Positions 1 through 6,296 of a stretch of 19,543 nucleotides of DNA are shown here, one piece after another (the first letter of the stretch is position 1; every line of letters starts with the position of its first letter). The notes below the pieces were generated by a model that had not been told where the DNA came from, made no database searches, and saw nothing but the letters and a program-made list of their open reading frames with translations. The position numbers and the translations under genes are program-made. The stretch lies in assembly GCF_036565765.1 (NCBI RefSeq), contig NZ_DATCXP010000202.1; one strand, written 5' to 3'. This stretch comes from Terrimesophilobacter sp036565765 (GTDB taxonomy: Bacteria > Actinomycetota > Actinomycetes > Actinomycetales > Microbacteriaceae).

Positions 1-73
1 ATCGGCGCTGGCGGCGCGCGAAGGCCAGAAATGACCTTCGCCTTTAGTGCCGCGCGCCCCTCAGGGAGCGGTC
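1..73. repeat. REP-like palindromic element, copy 1
   Basis: First copy of a 73-bp sequence that recurs at 169-241, offset exactly 168, with only two differences (positions 16 and 69). It can fold: GCGAAGGCCA (18-27) and TGACCTTCGC (32-41) form a 10-bp stem with one C/A mismatch around a GAAA loop. The left end may extend beyond the window. The core hairpin returns in perfect form at 5900-5921. Confidence 0.85.
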
Positions 74-90
74 CTGGTTCGCTCCCTGAG
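60..90. repeat. 11-bp perfect hairpin between the two repeat copies
   Basis: CTCAGGGAGCG (60-70) is perfectly complementary to CGCTCCCTGAG (80-90) around a 9-nt loop. Its left arm is the right end of repeat copy 1. It may end protease transcription coming from the right, but there is no T-run, so the terminator role is inference. Confidence 0.7.
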
Positions 91-107
91 GTGCGAGCGC
101 AGCGAGC

Positions 108-142
108 CTCGAAGGGAGCACCTCGCGGTGCTTCCCTTCGAG
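108..142. repeat. 15-bp hairpin with single-base bulge
   Basis: CTCGAAGGGAGCACC (108-122) pairs with GGTGCTTCCCTTCGAG (127-142) around TCGC, with one extra T in the right arm. It belongs to the same palindromic block as the hairpin at 60-90. Nothing between 1 and 245 looks protein-coding; the open frame there simply crosses the repeats. Confidence 0.7.
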
Positions 143-168
143 AATTCGGTCCGACCGTCGAGACGACG

Positions 169-241
169 ATCGGCGCTGGCGGCACGCGAAGGCCAGAAAT
201 GACCTTCGCCTTTAGTGCCGCGCGCCCCTCAGGGAGTGGTC
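169..241. repeat. REP-like palindromic element, copy 2
   Basis: Second copy of the 1-73 element, 71 of 73 bases identical. Outer arms GCGGCAC and GTGCCGC flank the inner GAAA-loop hairpin, so the unit can form a long interrupted stem. It stops 4 bp short of the protease stop codon (246-248), so any fold would form in the 3' end of that transcript. Confidence 0.85.
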
Positions 242-245
242 ACGA

Positions 246-3200
246 TCAGGGCCTCGTGCCGGTCGCCACCGCCACCACCGTCGACGCCCCGGTGTCCCCG
301 TAGTTCACGAGACCGAGGTAGCTCGTCGACGCCTTCAGTTTCGACCACGACGCGGTGTACGTGAGCGGGACCCCCGTCTGGCCGGACAGCACGCTCGGAT
401 TCAGCACGAGCGGGATTCCACCCGGAAGCACCGAGAAGGTCCTCAGATCGAACGCCGTGGCGGGGGCCGCAGAGAACACCGAGACGAACACCAGGTACTT
501 TGCCGCATCCGGCGAGTACAGGTCTACCCGCTCATCCGCGGAACCGGTTGCCGACTGCCAAAGGGCGATCGGTGTTCCCTTGCTGTTCAGCTGGTACACG
601 AAGAGATCGAGATCCGCCGCGTTGTCGATCGAGTCCAGGTCGAACCTGGCCAGGACCGTGCCCTTGGGGACCTTCACCGTGTATTGGAACTCGGCTCCTG
701 TCTCGCCGGACCCCGAATGTCCCGTCGCAGCAGCCCCCGGGCTCTGCTGCAGCGTCCCCGCTGTCAGCCCCGTCGTGCTCAAGGGGATGGGCCCGTCGCC
801 GCCAGGGGTAACCGTTACATCAACGGACCCGGAAAGACCTGTTCCTAGGACATCCGATGGCGCGACGATCGTGACCGGCTGCACCGCGATGGGCGACCGG
901 ACGATCGTCGAACCGCTGGTCCAGGTCAGTGCTCCGGTGGCGAACCGGTCGAGCGGAGCATCCGTTCGGCTGAACGTCACCGTGAAGCTTGCCGTGTCAC
1001 CGGCACTCGCGAAACTGAGCGTCGAGGGCGAGACCACGGCGTTCAGGCCCGGGATCGAGATCGCGGCGGTGAACGTTCCCGCTTGAGTCGCCGTCACCGT
1101 GCGGGTGATCGTCTCCGGCCCCGTGAGAGCGCCGATGGCGATCGACGCCAGGTTGAGGTTGCTCGGGTCGATCGGGTCGACGTTCTCTGCGTCCACCTGG
1201 TAGCCGACGCCCACGATGTAGGCGTTCCAGTCATCGAGGCCGTTCAGGTACAACAGACCCGGTTCGAAGTACTTCGTCGGATCGACGTGCCCAGCACCCT
1301 GCACGAACGGATCGGTGACCGCATTGCCCGCGCTGTCGAGCGTGTTGTAGGCGCTCGTCATCATGGCCGACTTGATCTCCGCTGGCGTCGCGTTCGGCGA
1401 CTTGCCGAGGTACAGCGCGGCGAGACCGGTGATGTGCGGTGCGGCCATCGACGTTCCGGAGAGGAACTGGAAGGTCGGGTCGCCACCGGCGGCATTCGCT
1501 CCGTCGGCGATGATCGCCACCCCCGGGGCCGTGATGTCCGGCTTCAGGATGTCACTGCCGTCGGCCAGCACAGGACCGCGCGAGGAGAAGCCGGCAACCT
1601 GCGGTGTCGGCGGTTCGATGCCCGTCGAGTTGCCCGCAGCCATGCTCACCGTCGCGCCCGCCGTCGCCGCGTAGGCCATGAGCTTGTCATGGAATTGCGC
1701 GTTGAGGTGGATGGTCGGCACAGAGTGGTTGTCGAGATCGGTCGACCCCTGGACCACGTTGATCAGGATCATGCCGATGCCGCCGACCCTGGCGACCTCT
1801 GCGGACTTGGCAACGCGGTCGTTGAGCCCGCGCTCGCACACCACGATCTTGCCTGCGGCGAGCGCAGGGCTGAGAGTGCCCGCGAAGCAGAGGTTCGCGT
1901 TCACCGCTCCCGACACGGCAACGGCACTCGCCAGAACCAGGTCGCCCTGAAGCGGCGGCGCGCCCGGTGTCATGTCGAGGGTGACGGATGCGCCCGCCAT
2001 GGCCGTGCCGTCACCGAGTGTCGCCGTCGCCTCATAGCTCGGGATCGTGCTCGCGGCGACCGTGGTGATCCACGGCGACGCGTTGTCGAGCGTCGAGGCG
2101 CCGGGTCCGTCGTTGCCGGCGGAGGCCGAGACGAAGATTCCCGCCGAGGCCGCACCGAGGAACGCCTCATCCGTCGCCGAGACCGTGGTCTGAGCGGCCC
2201 CGCCTCCGATCGAGAAGTTCAGGACGTCTACCCCGTCGGCGACGGCCGCGTCGATCCCGGCGATGAGGTCGGAGGTGGCGCATCCGTCATCCGTCGTCAC
2301 GGTCGGGTCCTGGCCGGTCCAGCACACCTTGTATGCCGCGATCTTCGCGGCCGGTGCCACACCGGTGATGGTGCCGAAGCTCACGCCGTTGATGGACGCC
2401 GGGACGCGCGCATTGCCGCCCGCGGTGCTCGCGGTGTGCGATCCATGGCCGTCGCCGTCCCGTGGGGACAGGTACTCGCCGAGCGAGGTGCTTCCGATGC
2501 TGCTTGCGCCGAACCCGGTGACGAAGTAGCGCGCACCGACGAGCTTCGTGCTGCAATCGGCCGCCGTGAACTGCACACCGGTGATGCACGCGCCCCTGAA
2601 GGTGTTGCCGTCGCCCTTGGCGAAGGTGATCGTGCTGCCGGCCAGATAGGGAGCTGCTCCCGGCGTCGTACCGAGTGGATCACCCGCGAACGACGGATTC
2701 TCGGGCGCGATACCGGTGTCGAGCATGCCGATGACGACTCCGCTTCCGGCATTGCCGACTCCACCGAGGGACTCCCAGATTCCGCCGGGGCCGTCGAGCC
2801 CGAGGAAGGTCGTCGAGGGCGTCGCGGTGACGTGCCGCAGCTCATCCGGCGCGAGGCTCGCAACATTCTTGTTGCGGGAGAGTTCAACGGCCTGCTTCGC
2901 GCTCAGGTGCGCGGAGAATCCGTTGAGGGAAAGCGTGTAGGAGTAGTCGATCTTCGCTCCGACGGAGGCCGCGACCTCCTTCTGCTGCTTCTTGAGATAG
3001 TCGGCGTAGCTCTGCACTGAGCGCCGGTCGGCCTTGAGCTGCTTGCCCGCGTCCGGCTTGGTCGGGACGAAGCCGTTGACCCCGCCTTCGTAGGTTGCCG
3101 CAGAAGCGTCGACCAGGGTGACGATGTAGCGCCCCGAGACGAATGATGTGTGGCCGTGTCCGCCTATGGAGGTCGGTGCAGCCATGACCCCGAGCGCGGA

Positions 3201-3269
3201 TCCCGCGATGAGTCCGGATGCGATGAGAGCGCTGGTGGCGACTCCCGCAATGATTCTTCGAATGCTCAC
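246..3269 (-). CDS. Secreted S8 family serine protease (subtilisin-like, PA-domain type)
   Basis: Extracellular subtilase of 1007 residues. A signal peptide (Arg-Arg, then a hydrophobic stretch ending near MAAPTS) is followed by an I9-type inhibitory propeptide (about 47-141) and the S8 catalytic domain. The catalytic triad is Asp184 (LDTG), His275 (GHGSH) and Ser607 (SGTSMAAPH), with oxyanion Asn386 (AGND). A PA insert lies at about 435-540. After the catalytic core come an Fn3-like domain (about 690-800), a PPC-like beta domain (about 855-935) and a short tail. No LPXTG motif or C-terminal membrane segment is visible, so it is probably released. I chose the GTG at 3269 because AGAAGGGA lies 7 nt upstream; an in-frame TTG at 3290 has no such site. 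Its 3' end abuts repeat copy 2. The substrate is unknown; a nutritional role is likely for the family. Family call very secure. Confidence 0.95.
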   Translation of the reverse strand: MSIRRIIAGVATSALIASGLIAGSALGVMAAPTSIGGHGHTSFVSGRYIVTLVDASAATYEGGVNGFVPTKPDAGKQLKADRRSVQSYADYLKKQQKEVAASVGAKIDYSYTLSLNGFSAHLSAKQAVELSRNKNVASLAPDELRHVTATPSTTFLGLDGPGGIWESLGGVGNAGSGVVIGMLDTGIAPENPSFAGDPLGTTPGAAPYLAGSTITFAKGDGNTFRGACITGVQFTAADCSTKLVGARYFVTGFGASSIGSTSLGEYLSPRDGDGHGSHTASTAGGNARVPASINGVSFGTITGVAPAAKIAAYKVCWTGQDPTVTTDDGCATSDLIAGIDAAVADGVDVLNFSIGGGAAQTTVSATDEAFLGAASAGIFVSASAGNDGPGASTLDNASPWITTVAASTIPSYEATATLGDGTAMAGASVTLDMTPGAPPLQGDLVLASAVAVSGAVNANLCFAGTLSPALAAGKIVVCERGLNDRVAKSAEVARVGGIGMILINVVQGSTDLDNHSVPTIHLNAQFHDKLMAYAATAGATVSMAAGNSTGIEPPTPQVAGFSSRGPVLADGSDILKPDITAPGVAIIADGANAAGGDPTFQFLSGTSMAAPHITGLAALYLGKSPNATPAEIKSAMMTSAYNTLDSAGNAVTDPFVQGAGHVDPTKYFEPGLLYLNGLDDWNAYIVGVGYQVDAENVDPIDPSNLNLASIAIGALTGPETITRTVTATQAGTFTAAISIPGLNAVVSPSTLSFASAGDTASFTVTFSRTDAPLDRFATGALTWTSGSTIVRSPIAVQPVTIVAPSDVLGTGLSGSVDVTVTPGGDGPIPLSTTGLTAGTLQQSPGAAATGHSGSGETGAEFQYTVKVPKGTVLARFDLDSIDNAADLDLFVYQLNSKGTPIALWQSATGSADERVDLYSPDAAKYLVFVSVFSAAPATAFDLRTFSVLPGGIPLVLNPSVLSGQTGVPLTYTASWSKLKASTSYLGLVNYGDTGASTVVAVATGTRP

Positions 3270-3365
3270 GGATGTATCCCTTCTGAGCAACTGGACAGGA
3301 AGCTGCAGTCGGGATCTGCAGGTGAGAACCTATTAAGTCCCTGTCTACCCCCGAACGGGAGGTTT

Positions 3366-3381
3366 GTTACCAATCCGTTAC
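3366..3381. promoter_or_regulatory. GTTAC-N6-GTTAC direct repeat upstream of the protease gene
   Basis: GTTAC, six bases, GTTAC. This fits the GTNAC-N6-GTNAC pattern known for actinobacterial GlnR and MtrA sites. It lies about 97 bp upstream of the protease start, in the 3270-3552 gap shared with hsp20. Function is inference from spacing alone. Confidence 0.3.
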
Positions 3382-3506
3382 CCAAGGGTGTCCGGGTTCG
3401 ACGTCCGACGAACATGAGCAACAGGCGGCTCCGGGGGCCGGATGTCCGCGCACGGCGAACGGATCCCGCTGGAACTCTCCGATGTCGGGTGTTAAAATTT
3501 TCCATA

Positions 3507-3527
3507 GTTGAGTCGAGTTGACTCAAC
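3507..3527. promoter_or_regulatory. HAIR element (HspR operator) controlling hsp20
   Basis: Perfect inverted repeat GTTGAGT-N7-ACTCAAC. The actinobacterial HspR-associated inverted repeat is CTTGAGT-N7-ACTCAAG; arms and 7-nt spacer match except for the outermost base pair. It ends 25 nt before the hsp20 start, and a possible -10 hexamer TAAAAT lies at 3493-3498, so a bound repressor would cover the transcription start. HspR itself is not encoded here. Confidence 0.85.
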
Positions 3528-3552
3528 TCTTGGAGAAAGGAGTCAGTGGAAA

Positions 3553-3981
3553 ATGGCCATGTACTTCGACCCCTTCCGCGAGTTGGATCGCGTCGCAGCG
3601 AACCTCCTGGACTCGCGCCAGGGACCGCGACTCATGCCGATCGACCTGCACAAGGATGGCGACACCTACGTGCTCAATGCGGATCTTCCCGGGGTCGACC
3701 CTGGATCGATCGATCTCGATGTCGACGGCCAGTTGCTCACCATCCGTGCGGAGCGCACGCCGAGGGGCGGCGATGTCAAGTGGCTCGCGCACGAGCGTCC
3801 GAGCGGATCGTTCCTGCGCCAGTTGAACCTCGGTGACGGTATCGCGACCGAACACATCAGTGCCGCCTACGACAACGGTGTGCTGAGCGTCATGATCCCG
3901 GTGAGCGAAAAGGCGAAGCCGCGCAAGATCGCGATTCAGAGTGCCGGGCATACCTCGCCGGTCGAGGTCACCGCGTCCTGA
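3553..3981 (+). CDS. Hsp20 / alpha-crystallin family small heat shock protein
   Basis: ATP-independent cytoplasmic holdase chaperone of 142 residues, a usual length for bacterial small heat shock proteins. The alpha-crystallin domain spans about 27-118 (MPIDLHKDGDTYVLNADLPG at the start, AYDNGVLSVMIP near the end). The C-terminal tail carries an I-x-I oligomerisation motif (KIAI, Ile126 and Ile128). I place the start at ATG 3553 (MAMYFDPF), the usual family N-terminus, preceded by GAGAAAGGAG. An earlier in-frame TTG at 3508 lies inside the operator and is rejected. The HAIR element directly upstream indicates HspR repression and heat induction, as described for the mycobacterial Hsp20 gene acr2. 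Convergent with icd. Confidence 0.95.
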   Translation: MAMYFDPFRELDRVAANLLDSRQGPRLMPIDLHKDGDTYVLNADLPGVDPGSIDLDVDGQLLTIRAERTPRGGDVKWLAHERPSGSFLRQLNLGDGIATEHISAAYDNGVLSVMIPVSEKAKPRKIAIQSAGHTSPVEVTAS

Positions 3982-3987
3982 CGCGAT

Positions 3988-4025
3988 GCAGTGAGGGCCG
4001 GAGCGGTTGCTCCGGCCCTCACTGC
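3988..4025. terminator. Bidirectional terminator between hsp20 and icd
   Basis: Perfect 17-bp inverted repeat GCAGTGAGGGCCGGAGC (3988-4004) with its complement (4009-4025) around a GGTT loop. It sits 6 bp after the hsp20 stop and 5 bp after the icd stop, where both convergent units must end. No clear T-run on either side. Confidence 0.85.
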
Positions 4026-4030
4026 GCAGG

Positions 4031-5245
4031 TCAGGCCAGGCGCGCCCTGAGGTTGTCCGCGAGTGCTCCGAGGAACTCCTCCGTCGTCAGATACGCCTGG
4101 TCCGGCCCGACGAGCAGCGCGAGATCCTTCGTCATCTTGCCGGACTCGACCGTCGTGATGACGACGTTCTCGAGCGTGTGCGAGAAGTCGATCAGCGCCT
4201 GGTTGCCATCGAGCTTTCCACGGTGCGCGAGCGCACGCGTCCAGGCGTAGATCGAAGCGATCGGGTTCGTCGAGGTCGGCTTGCCGGCCTGGTGCTGCCG
4301 GAAGTGGCGCGTGACGGTGCCGTGGGCGGCCTCCGCCTCGACGATCTTCCCGTCCGGTGTCGTGAGCACGCTCGTCATGAGGCCGAGTGATCCGAAGCCC
4401 TGCGCGACAGTGTCGGACTGCACGTCGCCGTCGTAGTTCTTGCACGCCCAGACGTAGCCGCCCTCCCACTTGAGGGAGGCCGCGACCATGTCGTCGATCA
4501 GGCGGTGCTCGTAAGTGAGGCCCGCAGCGTCGAACTTCGCCTTGAACTCGTTCTCGAACACCTCGGCGAACAGGTCCTTGAATCGGCCGTCGTACGCCTT
4601 GAGGATCGTGTTCTTCGTGGAGAGGTACACCGGATAGCCGCGGTCGAGACCGTAGCTGAGCGACGCGCGCGCGAAGTCGCGGATCGAGGCGTCGAGGTTG
4701 TACATGCCCATGGCCACGCCGGAGCCGGGCGCCTGGAACACCTCGAAGGACTGCGGAGCGGAACCATCCTTCGGCGTGAAGGTCATCGAGAGCGTGCCCT
4801 CGCCCTCGAAGCGGAAGTCAGTCGCCTTGTACTGGTCGCCGAACGCGTGGCGGCCGATGATGATCGGCTTGTTCCAGCCTGGAACCAGGCGCGGGATATT
4901 GGAGATAAGGATCGGCTCACGGAAGATCGTGCCGCCGAGGATGTTGCGGATCGTGCCGTTCGGGCTCTTCCACATCTGCTTGAGCCCGAACTCCTCGACT
5001 CGCGCCTCATCCGGAGTGATGGTCGCGCACTTGACACCGACGCCGTGCTTCTGGATGGCATGGGCGGCGTCGATCGTGATCTGGTCGTTCGTCTCGTCGC
5101 GCTTCTGGATGCCGAGGTCGTAGTACTCGAGGTTCACGTCGAGGTAGGGGTGGATCAGAGTGTCCTTGATGGCCTGCCAGATGATGCGGGTCATCTCATC
5201 GCCGTCGAGTTCGACGACGGTGCCCTCAACCTTGATTTTCGACAA
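4031..5245 (-). CDS. NADP-dependent isocitrate dehydrogenase
   Basis: Oxidative decarboxylation of isocitrate to 2-oxoglutarate with NADP+, a cytoplasmic TCA-cycle step. At 404 residues it is the homodimeric, eukaryote-like type. Active-site residues fall almost exactly at human IDH1 numbering: Ser94, Asn96, Arg100 and Arg109 (KSPNGTIRNILGGTIFRE), Arg132 and Tyr139 (GRHAFGDQYK), Lys211, metal-binding Asp251 and Asp274, and the cofactor segment around His308, Arg313, His314 (AHGTVTRH). The start is TTG at 5245 (SKIKVEGTVVE), preceded by AAGGAG 7 nt upstream; the open frame continues upstream to 5326 but that part resembles no family sequence. The gene stands alone, divergent from a GNAT gene, with a near-palindrome (5330-5345) in the shared gap. 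Confidence 0.97.
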   Translation of the reverse strand: MSKIKVEGTVVELDGDEMTRIIWQAIKDTLIHPYLDVNLEYYDLGIQKRDETNDQITIDAAHAIQKHGVGVKCATITPDEARVEEFGLKQMWKSPNGTIRNILGGTIFREPILISNIPRLVPGWNKPIIIGRHAFGDQYKATDFRFEGEGTLSMTFTPKDGSAPQSFEVFQAPGSGVAMGMYNLDASIRDFARASLSYGLDRGYPVYLSTKNTILKAYDGRFKDLFAEVFENEFKAKFDAAGLTYEHRLIDDMVAASLKWEGGYVWACKNYDGDVQSDTVAQGFGSLGLMTSVLTTPDGKIVEAEAAHGTVTRHFRQHQAGKPTSTNPIASIYAWTRALAHRGKLDGNQALIDFSHTLENVVITTVESGKMTKDLALLVGPDQAYLTTEEFLGALADNLRARLA

Positions 5246-5329
5246 TGGAGTCTCCTTGTGAACGAGCGTGCGAGGGCGTGGCCCCTGGGCCGATCCGGCC
5301 GCTGACCAGTTTACAGGCAACGCCAAATT

Positions 5330-5345
5330 ATCTCGACATCAAGAT
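5330..5345. promoter_or_regulatory. Near-palindrome in the icd / GNAT divergent promoter region
   Basis: ATCTCGA-CA-TCAAGAT, seven-base arms with one mismatch, in an A/T-rich island within the 141-bp gap 5246-5386, about 85 bp from the icd start and 42 bp from the GNAT start. Size and symmetry suit a dimeric repressor (for example MarR type). The cognate regulator is not identifiable here. Confidence 0.45.
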
Positions 5346-5386
5346 ATCTCTAGGCTCTGGTCAGGGCGAAAGGTTAGCCTGTCTAG

Positions 5387-5839
5387 ATGGGCACGCTGAG
5401 ACTTGAGGACCTGTCCGCAACCAACGCCGTTGCGGCGAACAACCTGACCCTGCGCCGCGGGCAGGAACAGTTCGTGATTCCTCCAACCTATGCGATCGCC
5501 GACGCCTACCTCGACCCGACGACGAGTTGGCCCCGCGTCGTGCTCGACGGCGACACGGTCGTCGGCTTCATCCGCGGCAATTTCGACCCGGATGCCGCGC
5601 AGGAGGAATTCCGCAGCTGCGTCTGGCGCGTGCACGTCGCGGCCGACCAGCAGGGCAAGGGCGTCGGGACTTTCGCGGTGCTCGCCCTCGCCGACGAGGC
5701 ACGGCAGCGCGGATTCACGAGGCTCACGGCCCTGTGGGAACCGGGAGAGGCCGGGCCGGAGGCCTTCTTCACGAACATCGGTTTCGTCGTGGAGGGCGAG
5801 ACCCAGTACGGCGAGAAGTTCGGCGTTCTGGCGCTGTGA
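5387..5839 (+). CDS. GNAT family N-acetyltransferase
   Basis: 150-residue single-domain acetyltransferase that should transfer acetyl from acetyl-CoA to an amino group. The acetyl-CoA loop is Q89-G-K-G-V-G94 after the beta strand CVWRVHVAADQ. The C-terminal half has the usual strand and helix ending in EAFFTNIGFVVEG. The N-terminal pattern (LRRGQEQFV, then YAIADAYLDP) and the strand VVLDGDTVVGFIRG recall diamine/spermidine acetyltransferase relatives such as BltD, but substrate cannot be read from sequence. Start ATG 5387; upstream AAAGG is rather distant, so the ribosome site is weak. Its stop overlaps the GTG of the next gene by 4 bases (GTGA), so the two are translationally coupled. Fold confident, substrate unknown. 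Confidence 0.85.
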   Translation: MGTLRLEDLSATNAVAANNLTLRRGQEQFVIPPTYAIADAYLDPTTSWPRVVLDGDTVVGFIRGNFDPDAAQEEFRSCVWRVHVAADQQGKGVGTFAVLALADEARQRGFTRLTALWEPGEAGPEAFFTNIGFVVEGETQYGEKFGVLAL

Positions 5840-6234
5840 ACGCCCGGGCCACACCGACGTCCGAGACGGCAGTCGGCGCTGGCACGGCTTCGCCTGCTGC
5901 GAAGGCCAGAAATGGCCTTCGTCCTGAGCTCCAGCGCGCTGACGATTTCATCTCGCGCGTGATCTCGGTCGTCGAATCGATCCCTTCCGGTCGAGTCATG
6001 GCGTACGGGGATGTCGCCGCCGCGATCGGCTCACGCGCCGCACGCGCAGTCGGCCACGTCATGTCCCACTACGGAGAAGACCTGCCCTGGTGGCGGGTGA
6101 TCCGCGCGAGCGGGCAACCGCCGGCGTGCCACGACAGCGAAGCTCTCCCCCACTATGAGGAGGAGGGCACGCCGCTCCTGCCCACCGCGGGCGGGTACCG
6201 CATCAACCTGAGGCTCGCCCGCCACCGTCCGTGA
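5836..6234 (+). CDS. Alkyltransferase-like (ATL) protein, MGMT family without catalytic Cys
   Basis: 132 residues. The DNA-binding domain of O6-alkylguanine-DNA alkyltransferases spans about 36-128: the base-flipping Tyr57 region (GRVMAYGDVAAAIG), arginine finger (ARAVGHVMSH, Arg70) and active-site loop. The methyl-accepting Cys of the PCHR motif is replaced by Trp (PWWR, Trp85), the hallmark of ATL proteins, which bind O6-alkylguanine lesions without repairing them and flag them for nucleotide excision repair. The GTG at 5836 overlaps the GNAT stop. Residues about 13-35 are encoded by a copy of the palindromic repeat and do not look like family sequence; the N-terminus may therefore be a repeat-derived extension, or the true start may lie further in (for example GTG near residue 42). 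The stop codon lies in the stem of the terminator. Confidence 0.9.
   Translation: MNARATPTSETAVGAGTASPAAKARNGLRPELQRADDFISRVISVVESIPSGRVMAYGDVAAAIGSRAARAVGHVMSHYGEDLPWWRVIRASGQPPACHDSEALPHYEEEGTPLLPTAGGYRINLRLARHRP
5873..5940. repeat. REP-like palindromic element, copy 3, inside the ATL gene
   Basis: CGAAGGCCA (5900-5908) and TGGCCTTCG (5913-5921) form a perfect 9-bp stem around GAAA, the same core as at 1-73 and 169-241. Outer arms GCGCTGG (5876-5882) and CCAGCGC (5931-5937) enclose it. The start TCGGCGCTGG matches the left end of the other copies. It lies wholly inside the ATL reading frame without breaking it. Confidence 0.8.
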
Positions 6235-6288
6235 GGGGTCAGTAACTGTCCTTCGCAGGCCAGGGGAAGAGCAGTTACTGACCCCTCA
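6232..6288. terminator. Bidirectional hairpin terminator, repeat family member A
   Basis: TGAGGGGTCAGTAACTG (6232-6248) and its exact complement (6272-6288) form a 17-bp stem around a 23-nt loop. The ATL stop codon is the first three bases. It lies between two convergent genes, ending 8 bp from the ABC gene stop. A second member with the same plan but different mid-stem bases is at 18452-18506. Confidence 0.85.
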
Positions 6289-6296
6289 GGATGACG

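Noticed and set aside
31..303. Small plus-strand open frame across the repeat block
   Set aside because: It simply translates the duplicated repeat (the same 15-residue peptide twice) and runs into the antisense of the protease; no ribosome site.
1083..3020. Long open frame on the plus strand opposite the protease gene
   Set aside because: An Arg/Asp/Val-rich translation mirroring the GC-rich codon pattern of the opposite strand, with no domain; the minus-strand frame encodes a complete subtilase.
3270..3290. TTG at 3290 as the start of the protease gene
   Set aside because: No Shine-Dalgarno site, and it would place the real AGAAGGGA site inside the coding region; GTG 3269 gives a normal signal peptide.
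3508..3552. TTG at 3508 as the hsp20 start
   Set aside because: It lies within the HAIR operator and adds 15 residues unlike the family; ATG 3553 has a strong ribosome site.
5246..5326. N-terminal extension of isocitrate dehydrogenase to 5326
   Set aside because: The extra 27 residues are not family sequence; TTG 5245 has AAGGAG at correct spacing and gives residue numbers aligned with known enzymes.
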